Source: Pantoea sp. Ap-967 (lineage in GTDB: Bacteria; Pseudomonadota; Gammaproteobacteria; Pseudomonadales; Pseudomonadaceae). Taken from it: 64,000 nt of DNA. The translations under genes were made by a program, and so were the position numbers. The notes beneath the pieces were generated by a model. The model saw only the letters and a program-made list of their open reading frames with translations, did no database searches and was not told where the DNA came from. This document shows, in pieces, positions 38,958 through 48,791 of this stretch. The stretch is from the NCBI RefSeq assembly GCF_011752565.1, contig NZ_VWXK01000012.1, forward strand, positions 62,001 through 126,000, written 5' to 3'. Position 1 is the stretch's first letter, and every line of letters starts with the position of its first letter.

Positions 38958-39216
38958 GAAATATCCTACAGCCAGCGTCCCCTGCCATCACCTTCTCAGT
39001 GGGAATCCTTGCCTCTAGGCTTCAGACCGTCGCCGAATAACTTGGCGATCGGGTGTGGTAGCCCGGATGCATTTTTTCCATGACAGTCTATGGCGGCTGT
39101 GCGTGGGAGGCTTTCGAGCCTGCCTGGATTGGAAAATGCCCGGGTCTACCACCTCGCGTACAGTCGCCACCCTTCACGTGGTAGTGAAGGGTGGTGGCTT
39201 TGAGGAGCATTTTCCA
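38958..39216 (+). promoter_or_regulatory. Structured mRNA leader, copy 2
   Basis: Same architecture as copy 1. The main stem pairs 39057-39080 with 39130-39150; the second 16-bp helix pairs 39092-39107 with 39153-39168; a TTCG-tetraloop hairpin is at 39108-39121; a perfect 11-bp hairpin 39167-39177/39184-39194 has the conserved loop GTGGTA. The variable segment here is GCATTTT-tt-CCA (39069-39080) instead of GAGAGTTCC, and the same GCATTTTCCA recurs between the Shine-Dalgarno GAGGAG and the ATG (39207-39216). TGGAAAATGC (39130-39139) can pair with either. Confidence 0.72.
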
Positions 39217-39516
39217 ATGATCAAGAAAATCGTCCCGGATCCACCCCTTCCCAACACTGCCCCCCGCGCCTTCGGCCGCTGCGACGCCGGCCATGAAGCG
39301 CTGTTCAGCGTAAACCCCAACATCTGCGCCGCCGATGCGCTGGTTCATATCGCGCTGTACCTGCGCTGCGCCTACGAAACCGGCTACAAGACCCTCGATT
39401 ACCTGAGCGAGGAAGGCCGTGGGATGTATTGGTCCAGCCTGCATGCGGTCGAGATGGCCGAGGGGTTGGTTGAGGCGATTCTGGATGGCATTGAATCGGC
39501 GCCTGTTAAGCAGTAG
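39217..39516 (+). CDS. Small orphan protein, copy 2 (DUF3077/DUF6124-like)
   Basis: A 99-residue near-duplicate of the upstream protein. Visible differences are an extra Ile after the start (MIKKIV), Pro for Thr in NTAPRAF, and Ala for Val before the C-terminal PVKQ. GAGGAG lies nine bases before the ATG. That so little has changed in the protein while the leader's variable segment differs completely suggests that the leader is the part that diversifies. Function unknown; nothing in the sequence suggests an enzyme. Confidence 0.75.
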   Translation: MIKKIVPDPPLPNTAPRAFGRCDAGHEALFSVNPNICAADALVHIALYLRCAYETGYKTLDYLSEEGRGMYWSSLHAVEMAEGLVEAILDGIESAPVKQ

Positions 39517-39534
39517 GCGGTGTGGGGGCTGAGA

Positions 39535-39625
39535 GGTGCCTGCCTTGATGCTTTCTGCGCCTGTGAGATCGAGCGCCGCCCGCGCGGCGCTCGATTTCAC
39601 AGGCGCTGCAAACCTCAAGGCAGGC
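39535..39625. repeat. Long perfect palindrome, copy E
   Basis: GTGCCTGCCTTGA...CGCCTGTGA-GATCGAGCGCCGC at the left pairs with GCGGCGCTCGATTTCACAGGCG...TCAAGGCAGGC at the right, giving a hairpin of about 40 bp per arm between the second small gene and the convergent qor gene. It may serve as a bidirectional terminator. Confidence 0.8.
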
Positions 39626-39630
39626 GCTTA

Positions 39631-40608
39631 TTACGGCAACAACACCGTAGACCCCACCGTCCTGCGCGCCGACAACTCTGTCTGCGCCTTGGCCGCCTCA
39701 CTCAACGGATACCGCTGCTGGATATCCACAACCAATTGCCCACTGCCAATCATGGCAAACAGGTCATCGGCCATGGCCTGGGTGTTCTCGGCATTATTGG
39801 CATACGTCGCCAAGGTCGGCCGCGTGACGTACAACGACCCCTTCTGCGACAGAATCCCCAGGTTCACCCCGCTCACCGCCCCCGAAGCATTGCCAAAGCT
39901 CACCATCAACCCCCGTGGCCGCAGGCAATCCAGCGAGGTCAGCCAGGTGTCGGCGCCCACACCGTCATACACCACCGGGCATTTCTTGCCATCGGTCAGC
40001 TCCAGCACCCGCTTGGCCACGTCTTCGCGGCTGTAATCGATGGTCGCCCAGGCCCCCAGCGCCTTCGCCCGCTCGGCCTTCTCGGCAGAACTCACCGTGC
40101 CGATCAGCTTGGCCCCCAACGCCTTGGCCCACTGGCATGCCAGCGAGCCAACACCCCCCGCCGCAGCATGGAACAGGATCACGTCGCCCGGTTGCACGGC
40201 GTAGGTCTGCTTCAGCAGGTACTGCACGGTCAGGCCCTTGAGCATCACCGCCGCGGCCTGCTCGAAGCTGATGTGCTCGGGCAGCTTGACCAGGTTGGCC
40301 TCCGGCAGCGTGTGCACCTCGCTGTAGGCACCCAGCGGGCCGGTGCCGTAGGCCACGCGGTCGCCGACCTTCAGGCGGCTGACGCCCTCACCCACGGCCT
40401 CGACCACGCCAGCGGCCTCGGTGCCCAACCCCGAAGGCAGGGACGGCGGCGCATACAGCCCGCCGCGGAAATAGGTGTCGATGAAGTTCAGGCCGATCGC
40501 ATGGTTGCGCACGCGCACCTGCTGCGGGCCCGGCGGGGCGGGGTCGAATTCCACAAGCTGCAGCACCTCTGGGCCGCCATGCTGGCTGAACTGGATACGC
40601 TTGGCCAT
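39631..40608 (-). CDS. qor: NADPH:quinone oxidoreductase
   Basis: A 325-residue zinc-independent medium-chain dehydrogenase of the zeta-crystallin type. It starts MAKRIQFSQHGGPEVLQLVE and has the NADPH motif AAAGGVGSLACQWAKALGAKLIGTVSS. The structural zinc cysteines of alcohol dehydrogenases are missing, as expected. GGAGT supports the start. It is divergent from hemF. Confidence 0.95.
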   Translation of the reverse strand: MAKRIQFSQHGGPEVLQLVEFDPAPPGPQQVRVRNHAIGLNFIDTYFRGGLYAPPSLPSGLGTEAAGVVEAVGEGVSRLKVGDRVAYGTGPLGAYSEVHTLPEANLVKLPEHISFEQAAAVMLKGLTVQYLLKQTYAVQPGDVILFHAAAGGVGSLACQWAKALGAKLIGTVSSAEKAERAKALGAWATIDYSREDVAKRVLELTDGKKCPVVYDGVGADTWLTSLDCLRPRGLMVSFGNASGAVSGVNLGILSQKGSLYVTRPTLATYANNAENTQAMADDLFAMIGSGQLVVDIQQRYPLSEAAKAQTELSARRTVGSTVLLP

Positions 40609-40707
40609 CTCGCACTCCTGTTGTCGGGATCGGGAAAAGGCCTTCTATCGGACGCCTTTGCTTGATCGCCGTCAACTGCGGCGCGCGCGCCGGCGGTGGT
40701 ATGCTAG

Positions 40708-41655
<948 letters not shown>

Positions 41656-41680
41656 GCCTGTGGATAAACAAGGAACCGTC

Positions 41681-42505
41681 ATGGACCAGTACGTTGTTTT
41701 CGGTAACCCCATCGGCCACAGCAAGTCGCCGCTGATTCACCGCCTGTTCGCCGAGCAAACCGGCCAGCACCTGGAATACGCCACCTTGCTGGCGCCTGTG
41801 GATGAATTCAGCGACTGCGCGCGCGGCTTCTTCAAGCAAGGCAGCGGTGGCAACGTCACCGTGCCGTTCAAGGAAGAGGCCTATCGCCTGTGCGACAGCC
41901 TGACCCCACGTGCCCAACGCGCTGGCGCGGTGAACACGCTGAGCAAGCTGGCCGATGGCAGCCTGCTGGGTGACAACACCGACGGCGCCGGCCTGGTGCG
42001 CGACCTGACGGTGAATGCCGGGGTAGTGCTGGCTGGCAAGCGCATTCTGCTGCTGGGTGCCGGTGGCGCCGTGCGTGGCGTGCTGGAGCCGATTCTGGCG
42101 CACAAGCCGCAGTCGCTGGTGATCGCCAACCGCACGGTGGAAAAGGCCGAGCAGCTGGCGCGGGAGTTCGATGAACTGGGCCCGGTGGTGGCCAGCGGGT
42201 TTGCCTGGCTGCGTGAGCCGGTGGACGTGATCATCAATGCCACGTCGGCGAGCCTGGCCGGTGAGCTGCCGCCGATTGCCGAGAGCTTGGTCGAGGCCGG
42301 GCGCACCGTGTGCTACGACATGATGTATGGCAAGGAGCCGACGCCGTTTTGCCAGTGGGCGGAAAAGCTGGGGGCGGCCAAGGTGCTGGATGGGCTGGGG
42401 ATGCTGGCCGAACAGGCGGCCGAGGCGTTCTTCCTGTGGCGTGGCGTGCGGCCGGATACCGCGCCGGTGCTGGCCGAGCTGCGCCGGCAGTTGGCGCGGG
42501 GCTGA
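41681..42505 (+). CDS. aroE: Shikimate dehydrogenase
   Basis: A 274-residue NADP enzyme that reduces 3-dehydroshikimate in the aromatic amino acid pathway. The start [20 protein letters not shown] is typical, with the catalytic Lys in [11 protein letters not shown] and the NADP motif [17 protein letters not shown] six bases before the ATG at 41681 decides the start over a GTG seven codons earlier. Confidence 0.96.
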   Translation: MDQYVVFGNPIGHSKSPLIHRLFAEQTGQHLEYATLLAPVDEFSDCARGFFKQGSGGNVTVPFKEEAYRLCDSLTPRAQRAGAVNTLSKLADGSLLGDNTDGAGLVRDLTVNAGVVLAGKRILLLGAGGAVRGVLEPILAHKPQSLVIANRTVEKAEQLAREFDELGPVVASGFAWLREPVDVIINATSASLAGELPPIAESLVEAGRTVCYDMMYGKEPTPFCQWAEKLGAAKVLDGLGMLAEQAAEAFFLWRGVRPDTAPVLAELRRQLARG

Positions 42506-42531
42506 CCTCCCCAGGCATTACCCAATACCTG

Positions 42532-42614
42532 TAGGAGCGGGCTTGCCCGCGAACACCGGCGAAGCCGGTGCCATCCACCGCGTCGCCTGCTTCGCGGGCA
42601 AGCCCGCTCCCACA
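42532..42614. repeat. REP pair (REPIN-like)
   Basis: Inverted REP units (GTAGGAGCGGGCTTGCCCGCGAA...TTCGCGGGCAAGCCCGCTCCCAC) around an ACCGGC/GCCGGT stem, between convergent aroE and choX. Confidence 0.88.
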
Positions 42615-42675
42615 GGGGATTGCAGCCCGCAGGGCTGATTGATCTCCTACAGGGGGATATCCACAGGGGCGGGGA

Positions 42676-43605
42676 TCAGAGCTTGGCTTTGACGGCCTCC
42701 AGGGCATCGCCGCCGGCTTTGGTGGTTACCCCGGCAAGCCAACCTTCCAGCAACTCTGGGTGCTGTTTCACCCACGCCTTGGCCGCTTGATCGAAGCTCA
42801 CCTTCTTATCCACAACCTGGGCCATGATGGTGTTTTCCATGTCCAGGGTGAAACTCAGGTTGCCCAACAACTTGGCCGCGTTCGGGCAGGCTTGTGGATA
42901 ACCCTTGCGCGTCAGCGTAAACACCTCGCCCTTGCTGCCGAACCACTGCTCCCCGCCCGTCAGGTAGTGCATTTTTAGCTTCACGTTCATCGGGTGCGGC
43001 GTCCAGCCGAGGAAAGTGATGAACTGCTGCTTCTTCACCGCCCGGTCTACCTGCGTCAGCATCGCCTGCTCGCTCGATTCCACCAGCTTCCATTGGCCAA
43101 GGTTGAACTGGTTCTTGTCGATGATTTCCTTCAGCGACAAGTTGGCCGGGGCCCCTGAGCCGATCCCGTACAACTTCTTGTCGAACTGGTCGGCGTGCTT
43201 TTGCAGGTCGGCGAAATCTTTCACCCCGGCGTTCCACACATAATCCGGCACGGCCAGGGTGAACTCGGTGCCTTCCAGGTTGCGCGACAGTTGCTGCACG
43301 TCGCCACTGGCGATGAACTTGTCGTGAAAGCCCTGCTGCGCCGGCATCCAGTTACCCAGGAAGGCATCGACCCGGCCATCCTTGAGGCCGCCGTAGATGA
43401 TCGGCACCGCCAGGCTGTCGATCTTCACCTGGTAACCCAGGCTCTCCAGCAGCAAGCGGGCCACGGCGTTGGTCGAGGCGATGTCGCTCCAGCCGGGGTC
43501 GGCCATCTTCACGGTGCTGCATTGCGCGTCGTCGTCGGCGGCGTGGGCCGAGGCAGCACCCAGGCCCAGGGCCAGGGTCAACACGGCGGTGGAGAACTTC
43601 TGCAT
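42676..43605 (-). CDS. choX: Choline/betaine ABC transporter substrate-binding protein
   Basis: A 309-residue periplasmic protein of the OpuAC/ChoX family. The signal peptide is MQKFSTAVLTLALGLGAASAHA. The mature part has DPGWSDIASTNAVARLLLESLGY and GNWMPAQ, with aromatic residues for binding a quaternary ammonium head. GAGG five bases before the ATG at 43605 sets the start. It lies 14 bp after betC in the same operon, so it probably captures the choline released or imported with choline sulfate. No ATPase or permease gene is adjacent, so it must share a transporter encoded elsewhere. Confidence 0.92.
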   Translation of the reverse strand: MQKFSTAVLTLALGLGAASAHAADDDAQCSTVKMADPGWSDIASTNAVARLLLESLGYQVKIDSLAVPIIYGGLKDGRVDAFLGNWMPAQQGFHDKFIASGDVQQLSRNLEGTEFTLAVPDYVWNAGVKDFADLQKHADQFDKKLYGIGSGAPANLSLKEIIDKNQFNLGQWKLVESSEQAMLTQVDRAVKKQQFITFLGWTPHPMNVKLKMHYLTGGEQWFGSKGEVFTLTRKGYPQACPNAAKLLGNLSFTLDMENTIMAQVVDKKVSFDQAAKAWVKQHPELLEGWLAGVTTKAGGDALEAVKAKL

Positions 43606-43619
43606 GGCGGCCTCTCTTC

Positions 43620-45149
43620 TCAATCCATGGGGGCGGGCTGTGGATAACGTGCCTTGCGCTCGAGGTCGTCGAGATCGATGTGGTTGCGCATGTACTGTTG
43701 GCTGGCATCCACCAGCGGTTGGTGGTCCCAGCTTTTCAGTGTGCCGATGGCCAGGGCCTCGGCCACCAGGCGGCGGCGCCGCTGGCTGGCCAGTACCTGC
43801 TGGCGCAGGCTGGGGATATCCCAGCGCTGGCGCGCTTCATCGACGAATGCCTGCAGCAGCGCCTGGTGGTCCGGGCTGCCGGCGAGGTTCTCCCGCTCGT
43901 GCGGGTCGTGGCTCAGGTCATAGAGTAGGCAGGGGTCGTCTTCGCTGTACACGAATTTATAGGCCCCACGGCGAATCATCATCAGCGGGCCGACGGTGCC
44001 TTCGGCCATGTATTCGCCGATCACCTCGTCGTGCCCGCCCTGCCCCTGCAGGTGGCCGAGCAGTGAGCGGCCGTCCAGGTGCAGGTGGTTATCCACAGCC
44101 CCGCCAGCCAGCTCCACCAGGGTTGGCAGCAGGTCGCAGGTCGACACCGAAGCCCTCACCCTGCCTGCGGCGAAGCGCTTGGGCGCGTGGATAAGCAAGG
44201 GCACCCGGGCCGACATTTCGAACCAGTGCATTTTGTACCAGAGCCCGCGCTCGCCCAGCATGTCGCCGTGGTCGCCGGAGAACACGATCAGGGTGTCGTC
44301 GGCCAGGTTGCACTCTTCCAGGGTTTGCAGCAGCTGGCCGATGTTGTCGTCGATGTAGCTGCAGGCGCCGAAATAGGCGCGGCGGGCATCGCGAATCTTG
44401 TCCACAGGCAGCGGCTTGTTCCACAGGTCGTAGACCTTGAGCAGGCGCTGGGAGTGGGGGTCGAGCGCCGATTGGCTGAGCTCGGCGCGTGGCATGGGGA
44501 TATCCACAGCCTCGTAGCGGTCCCAGTAGCGCTTGGGAATGGTGTACGGGTCGTGCGGGTGGGTCATCGACACCGTGAGGCAAAACGGCCGGCCATCGTT
44601 CTCGCGCACATGGTCGTAGAGGTACTGGCGGGCCTTGAACACCACTTCCTCGTCGAAATCCAGCTGGTTGGTACGCACGCAGGGCCCGGCCTGCAGTACC
44701 GAGGACATGTTGTGGTACCAGCTGGGGCGCACATCCGGCTCATCCCAGTTCACCGCCCAGCCGTAGTCGGCGGGGTAGATGTCGCTGGTCAGGCGTTCTT
44801 CGTAACCGTGCAACTGGTCGGGGCCGCAGAAGTGCATCTTGCCCGACAACGCGGTGCGGTAGCCCAGGCGGCGCAGGTAGTGTGCATAAGTGGGCACGTC
44901 GGCGGGGAAATCGGCGGCGTTGTCGTAGGCGCCGATGCGGCTGGGCAGCTGGCCGCTGACCAGGGTGAAACGCGAGGGCGCGCACAGCGGGCTGTTGCAG
45001 TACGCCGAATCGAACACCACCGCCTGCTCGGCCAGGCGGCTCAGGTGCGGCATCTGGATGGGCGAAGGGCCGTAGATCGGCAGCAAGGGTGCGGCCATCT
45101 GGTCGGCCATGATGAACAGGATATTCGGGCGCGTCATGCTTGTATCCAT
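43620..45149 (-). CDS. betC: Choline-sulfatase
   Basis: A 509-residue type I sulfatase that hydrolyses choline-O-sulfate to choline and sulfate. The formylglycine-forming motif CAPSR is in CNSPLCAPSRFTLVSG, with metal ligands in NILFIMADQ and FSGDHGDMLGERG. The C-terminal region has the choline-sulfatase-type ERKARYPQP end. Two starts are possible (45149 or 45137, MTRPNILFI); neither has a strong ribosome site. It is divergent from a LysR gene. Confidence 0.95.
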   Translation of the reverse strand: MDTSMTRPNILFIMADQMAAPLLPIYGPSPIQMPHLSRLAEQAVVFDSAYCNSPLCAPSRFTLVSGQLPSRIGAYDNAADFPADVPTYAHYLRRLGYRTALSGKMHFCGPDQLHGYEERLTSDIYPADYGWAVNWDEPDVRPSWYHNMSSVLQAGPCVRTNQLDFDEEVVFKARQYLYDHVRENDGRPFCLTVSMTHPHDPYTIPKRYWDRYEAVDIPMPRAELSQSALDPHSQRLLKVYDLWNKPLPVDKIRDARRAYFGACSYIDDNIGQLLQTLEECNLADDTLIVFSGDHGDMLGERGLWYKMHWFEMSARVPLLIHAPKRFAAGRVRASVSTCDLLPTLVELAGGAVDNHLHLDGRSLLGHLQGQGGHDEVIGEYMAEGTVGPLMMIRRGAYKFVYSEDDPCLLYDLSHDPHERENLAGSPDHQALLQAFVDEARQRWDIPSLRQQVLASQRRRRLVAEALAIGTLKSWDHQPLVDASQQYMRNHIDLDDLERKARYPQPAPMD

Positions 45150-45245
45150 CGTTGGGGGTTATGCGAACCGCTTGCCTACCAAGATGCGACTGTGGATAAC
45201 ATGGGTAAAGCCCATGGCGGGCAATGACTGGGATTAGCCACGCTT

Positions 45246-46145
45246 ATGTTTGAGCACCTTGCCGAGCTTTCACTGGATACCTTGCGGGTGTTCGAGGCCG
45301 CCGCCCGCCTGCGTGGCTTCACCGCCGCAGCGTTGGCGCTGGGAACCACGCAGCCGGCGGTGAGCCAGCAGGTCAAGCGCCTGGAGGCGCAGCTGGGCAC
45401 GCGCTTGTTCGACCGCATCTACCGGGGCATCGAGCTGACCGAGGCGGGCCTGGTGCTTTATGAACAGGTGCACCAGGGCCTGCAGGCCATGGACGATGGC
45501 ATTGCCCAGGCAAGCGGCCGTGGCCAGCGTGAGGTACTGCAGGTGGCCACGGATTTTGCCTTTGCCGCCTTTTGGCTGATGCCCCGCTTGCAGCGCTTCC
45601 ACCAGCTTTATCCACAGGTGGATGTCAGCCTGGTGACGGGTGAGCGCAGCCAGGCGATGCTGCGCCCGGATATCGACGTGGCGGTGCTGTTTGGCGACGG
45701 TCGCTTTCACCAGGGCGAAAGCCGTTGGTTGTTCGACGAAGAGGTGTTTCCGGTGTGCAGCCCACGGCTGATTCCTGGCAAACCCTTGTCAGCCGAGGCT
45801 TTGCAGCGATTGCCCCTGTTGCATTTGCGCGGCGAGCAAGCCAGCCGATGGTTTGACTGGGCAGGGGTGTTTCGCGGGTTTGGCCTGGCCAGCCCGCCGC
45901 CGCCGGGGCAGTTGCGGTTCGACAATTACACCCTGCTGATCCAGGCGGCGATTGCTGGGCAAGGGGTGGCGATTGGTTGGGGGCACCTGGTGGACGGGCT
46001 GGTGGAACAAGGGTTGCTGTGCCGGCCGCTGCAGGGGAGTTTGCGCTCGGCGCGGGGGTATTACGTGGTGCTGCCGCCGCGCAAGCGGCGCGGGGCGCTG
46101 ATCGAGCGGTTCGTGGGGTGGCTGGAGCAGGAGCGCAGTCAGTAG
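45246..46145 (+). CDS. LysR-family regulator, probably of betC-choX
   Basis: A 299-residue LysR regulator (LSLDTLRVFEAAARLRGFTAAALALGTTQPAVSQQVKRLEAQLG) of the GcvA-like group. It is divergent from betC across about 95 bp, the usual layout for a LysR protein controlling its neighbour, so it is likely the choline-sulfatase activator. The intergenic region holds one DnaA-box 9-mer (45191-45199). Effector unknown; choline or choline sulfate is a reasonable guess. Confidence 0.88.
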   Translation: MFEHLAELSLDTLRVFEAAARLRGFTAAALALGTTQPAVSQQVKRLEAQLGTRLFDRIYRGIELTEAGLVLYEQVHQGLQAMDDGIAQASGRGQREVLQVATDFAFAAFWLMPRLQRFHQLYPQVDVSLVTGERSQAMLRPDIDVAVLFGDGRFHQGESRWLFDEEVFPVCSPRLIPGKPLSAEALQRLPLLHLRGEQASRWFDWAGVFRGFGLASPPPPGQLRFDNYTLLIQAAIAGQGVAIGWGHLVDGLVEQGLLCRPLQGSLRSARGYYVVLPPRKRRGALIERFVGWLEQERSQ

Positions 46146-46195
46146 CGCTGGGTTCGGCGTATAGTCATACGGTAGGTTCGATTTCAGGAGTTACC

Positions 46196-46528
46196 GTGCA
46201 AAGGATCAAGGGCTACCACGCCCACGTTTATTACGACGCATCCACCCTGGAGCAGGCCCGCGAGCTGTGTGAAGAGGCCGCGCGGTTGTTTCCGGTGACC
46301 ATGGGGCGCATGCACCAGAAGCCCGTCGGGCCACACCCGGACTGGAGTTGCCAGTTGGCGTTCGAGCCGGAATTCGTTGGGGTGGTGCTGCCGTGGCTGG
46401 CGCTGTACCGCAAGGGGCTGGTGGTGTTCCTGCATCCGCTGACCGGGGATGAACTGGCGGATCACCGGGACCATGCGATCTGGATGGGGGCCGTGCGGCC
46501 TTTGAATCTTTCGATTTTTGGGGGTTAG
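46196..46528 (+). CDS. DOPA 4,5-dioxygenase family protein
   Basis: A 110-residue protein of the small DOPA-dioxygenase-like family. It carries GYHAHVYYD at the N-terminus, PVGPHPDWSCQLAF, and HPLTGDELADHRDHAIWMG near the C-terminus, with histidines that can bind iron. The start is the GTG at 46196 with AGGAG five bases upstream; the frame runs further upstream in the LysR gene but that part is antisense-like noise. The physiological substrate in bacteria is not known. Confidence 0.85.
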   Translation: MQRIKGYHAHVYYDASTLEQARELCEEAARLFPVTMGRMHQKPVGPHPDWSCQLAFEPEFVGVVLPWLALYRKGLVVFLHPLTGDELADHRDHAIWMGAVRPLNLSIFGG

Positions 46529-46552
46529 GCTGGGATAGCCTGGGCTGGCCTC

Positions 46553-46645
46553 TTCGCGGGGCAAGCCCGCTCCTACAGGTAGAGCGTCGCCTTCGATGGC
46601 CACACATCACCTTGTAGGAGCGGGCTTGCCCCGCGAAGCAGGCGG
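46553..46645. repeat. REP pair (REPIN-like)
   Basis: Inverted units CTTCGCGGGGCAAGCCCGC and GCGGGCTTGCCCCGCGAAG at the two ends of about 90 bp between convergent genes. Confidence 0.88.
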
Positions 46646-46651
46646 CGCGGT

Positions 46652-47461
46652 TTACAACCGGGCGCCGCGCACGCCTTCAGCCAGTGCCGAACACAGGCTC
46701 AATACATCGCCAACGGCCTGGTCCGCAGTTTTGGCCTGGGCAATCTTGTCGACCAGCGCCGAGCCCACCACCACACCATCCGCCAGGCGGGCGATGTTTG
46801 CCGCCTGCTCCGGCGTGCGAATGCCGAAACCAACGCTGACCGGCAGGTCGGTATGCCGGCGCAGGCGGGCAATCGCCTCGCTCACGTGCTCGGTAGTCGC
46901 CGAGCCTGCGCCGGTCACACCCGCCACCGACACGTAGTAGACGAACCCGGAGCTGCGCTCCAGCACCCGCGGCAGGCGGGCGTCGTCGGTGGTTGGGGTG
47001 GTCAGGCGAATGAAGTCGATGCCCGCCGCCTGGGCCGGGGTGGCCAGTTCGGCGTCGTGCTCGGGCGGCAGGTCGACGATAATCAGGCCATCGACACCGG
47101 CAGCCTTGGCTTCGCCAACGAATTTATCCACACCGAAGCGGTGAATCGGGTTGTAGTAGCCCATCAGCACGATCGGCGTGGTGTGGTTATCCACACGGAA
47201 TTCACGAACCATCTGCAGGGTCTTGGCCAGGGTCTGGCCGGCTTCCAGGGCGCGCAGGGTGGCGAGCTGGATGGCCACGCCGTCAGCCATCGGGTCGGTG
47301 AACGGCATGCCCAGCTCGATCACGTCGGCACCGGCGGCCGGCAGGCCCTTGAGGATCTGCAGCGAAGCGTCGTAGCCCGGGTCACCGGCAGTGACGAAGG
47401 TGACCAGCGCCGCGCGGCCTTCGGCTTTCAGTTCGGCGAAGCGTTGTTCAAGACGGCTCAT
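46652..47461 (-). CDS. trpA: Tryptophan synthase alpha subunit
   Basis: A 269-residue alpha/beta barrel that cleaves indole-3-glycerol phosphate to indole. It shows [13 protein letters not shown] (catalytic Glu and Asp), VLMGYYNPI and [11 protein letters not shown]. The start overlaps the trpB stop by four bases. The gene carries two DnaA-box 9-mers (47124 and 47187). Confidence 0.97.
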   Translation of the reverse strand: MSRLEQRFAELKAEGRAALVTFVTAGDPGYDASLQILKGLPAAGADVIELGMPFTDPMADGVAIQLATLRALEAGQTLAKTLQMVREFRVDNHTTPIVLMGYYNPIHRFGVDKFVGEAKAAGVDGLIIVDLPPEHDAELATPAQAAGIDFIRLTTPTTDDARLPRVLERSSGFVYYVSVAGVTGAGSATTEHVSEAIARLRRHTDLPVSVGFGIRTPEQAANIARLADGVVVGSALVDKIAQAKTADQAVGDVLSLCSALAEGVRGARL

Positions 47462-48681
47462 GCCTGTTTCTCCTGGGCGGCCATGTGGTTCATCACGGTT
47501 TGCATGTCTTTGTCGCCACGGCCCGACAGGCAGATCACCATCAGGTGGTCCTTGGGCAGGTTTGGCGCGCGCTTGATCGCCTCGGCCAGGGCATGGGAGC
47601 TTTCCAGGGCCGGGATGATGCCTTCCAGGCGGCAGGTGGCGTGGAACGCATCCAGCGCCTCGTCGTCGGTGATGCTGACGTATTCCACGCGCTTCACCTC
47701 GTGCAGGTAGGCGTGCTCCGGGCCGATGCCAGGGTAGTCCAGGCCTGCGGAAATCGAGTGGGCGTCGGTGATCTGGCCGTCCTCGTCCTGCAGCAGGTAG
47801 GTACGGTTGCCGTGCAGCACACCCGGTACGCCGCCGTTCAGGCTGGCGGCGTGCTTGTCGGTGTGCACGCCGTGGCCACCGGCTTCGACGCCGATGATCT
47901 GCACGCTTGGCTCTTCGAGGAATTCATGGAACAAGCCCATGGCGTTGGAGCCACCGCCCACGCAGGCGATCAGGCTGTCCGGCAGGCGGCCTTCCTTTTC
48001 CTGCAGCTGGGCGCGGGTTTCCTTGCCGATGATCGACTGGAAATCGCGGACCATGGCCGGGTACGGGTGCGGGCCGGCCACGGTGCCGATCAGGTAGAAG
48101 GTGTCTTCAACGTTGGTGACCCAGTCGCGCAGGGCCTCGTTCATGGCGTCTTTCAGGGTGCCGGTGCCGGCGGTGACCGGTACGATCTCGGCGCCCAGCA
48201 GCTTCATGCGGAACACGTTGGCCTGCTGGCGCTCGATGTCGGTGGCGCCCATGTAGATTACGCACGGCAGGCCGAAGCGGGCAGCGACGGTGGCAGTGGC
48301 CACGCCGTGCATGCCGGCGCCAGTTTCAGCGATCAGGCGTTTCTTGCCCATGCGCTTGGCCAGCAGCACCTGGCCGATGCAGTTGTTCACCTTGTGTGCG
48401 CCGGTGTGGTTGAGTTCTTCACGCTTGAAGAAGATCTTCGCGCCGCCGCAGTGTTCGGTCAGGCGCTCGGCGAAATACAGTGGGTTGGGGCGGCCGATGT
48501 AGTCGCGCTGGAAATAGGCCAGCTCTTCGAGGAATTTCGGGTCGGCCTTGGCTGCTTCGTATTCGCGGGCCAGGTCCAGCACCAGCGGCATCAGGGTTTC
48601 GGCCACGTAGCGGCCACCGAACGCGCCGAACAGGCCGTTGGCGTCGGGGCCGGGACGGTATTGGGACTGGGACTGGGACAT
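47458..48681 (-). CDS. trpB: Tryptophan synthase beta subunit
   Basis: A 407-residue PLP enzyme that joins indole and serine. It has the PLP lysine in [12 protein letters not shown], the phosphate cup [10 protein letters not shown] and the C-terminal [14 protein letters not shown] six bases upstream supports the ATG. In Pseudomonas trpBA is activated by TrpI with indole-glycerol phosphate; trpI is divergent, 110 bp away. Confidence 0.97.
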   Translation of the reverse strand: MSQSQSQYRPGPDANGLFGAFGGRYVAETLMPLVLDLAREYEAAKADPKFLEELAYFQRDYIGRPNPLYFAERLTEHCGGAKIFFKREELNHTGAHKVNNCIGQVLLAKRMGKKRLIAETGAGMHGVATATVAARFGLPCVIYMGATDIERQQANVFRMKLLGAEIVPVTAGTGTLKDAMNEALRDWVTNVEDTFYLIGTVAGPHPYPAMVRDFQSIIGKETRAQLQEKEGRLPDSLIACVGGGSNAMGLFHEFLEEPSVQIIGVEAGGHGVHTDKHAASLNGGVPGVLHGNRTYLLQDEDGQITDAHSISAGLDYPGIGPEHAYLHEVKRVEYVSITDDEALDAFHATCRLEGIIPALESSHALAEAIKRAPNLPKDHLMVICLSGRGDKDMQTVMNHMAAQEKQA

Positions 48682-48791
48682 GGGGCGCTCCAGGGCGTAG
48701 TGAATGAGTGATGGGCTTTACTGTAACCACGGCGCGCCCGGCTGAAAACCGATAAGATTGCGCAAACTTGTCAGAAAAACTCACAGGTAAC

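Larger units (their letters stand above)
37990..39600 (+). repeat. Tandem segmental duplication (two ~650-bp units)
   Basis: The segment from about 37990 to 38690 recurs from about 38904 to 39600 with an offset of 911-914 bp. It includes a constant leader, a variable structured leader, a roughly 98-codon gene and a downstream palindromic tail. Leader constant parts, genes and tails are nearly identical, whereas the variable stem segments and an internal hairpin stem differ. Between units lies 38717-38814, which shows only repeat-related sequence. Confidence 0.88.

Noticed and set aside
38044..39216. A group II intron or IS110/IscB-type guide RNA
   Set aside because: The repeated segment near the start codon is reminiscent of guide-target pairing, but no reverse transcriptase, recombinase or nuclease gene is linked, and no domain V-like hairpin is visible.
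48682..48791. A trp attenuator or riboswitch before trpB
   Set aside because: No leader peptide with Trp codons and no terminator/antiterminator pair; control by TrpI explains the region.
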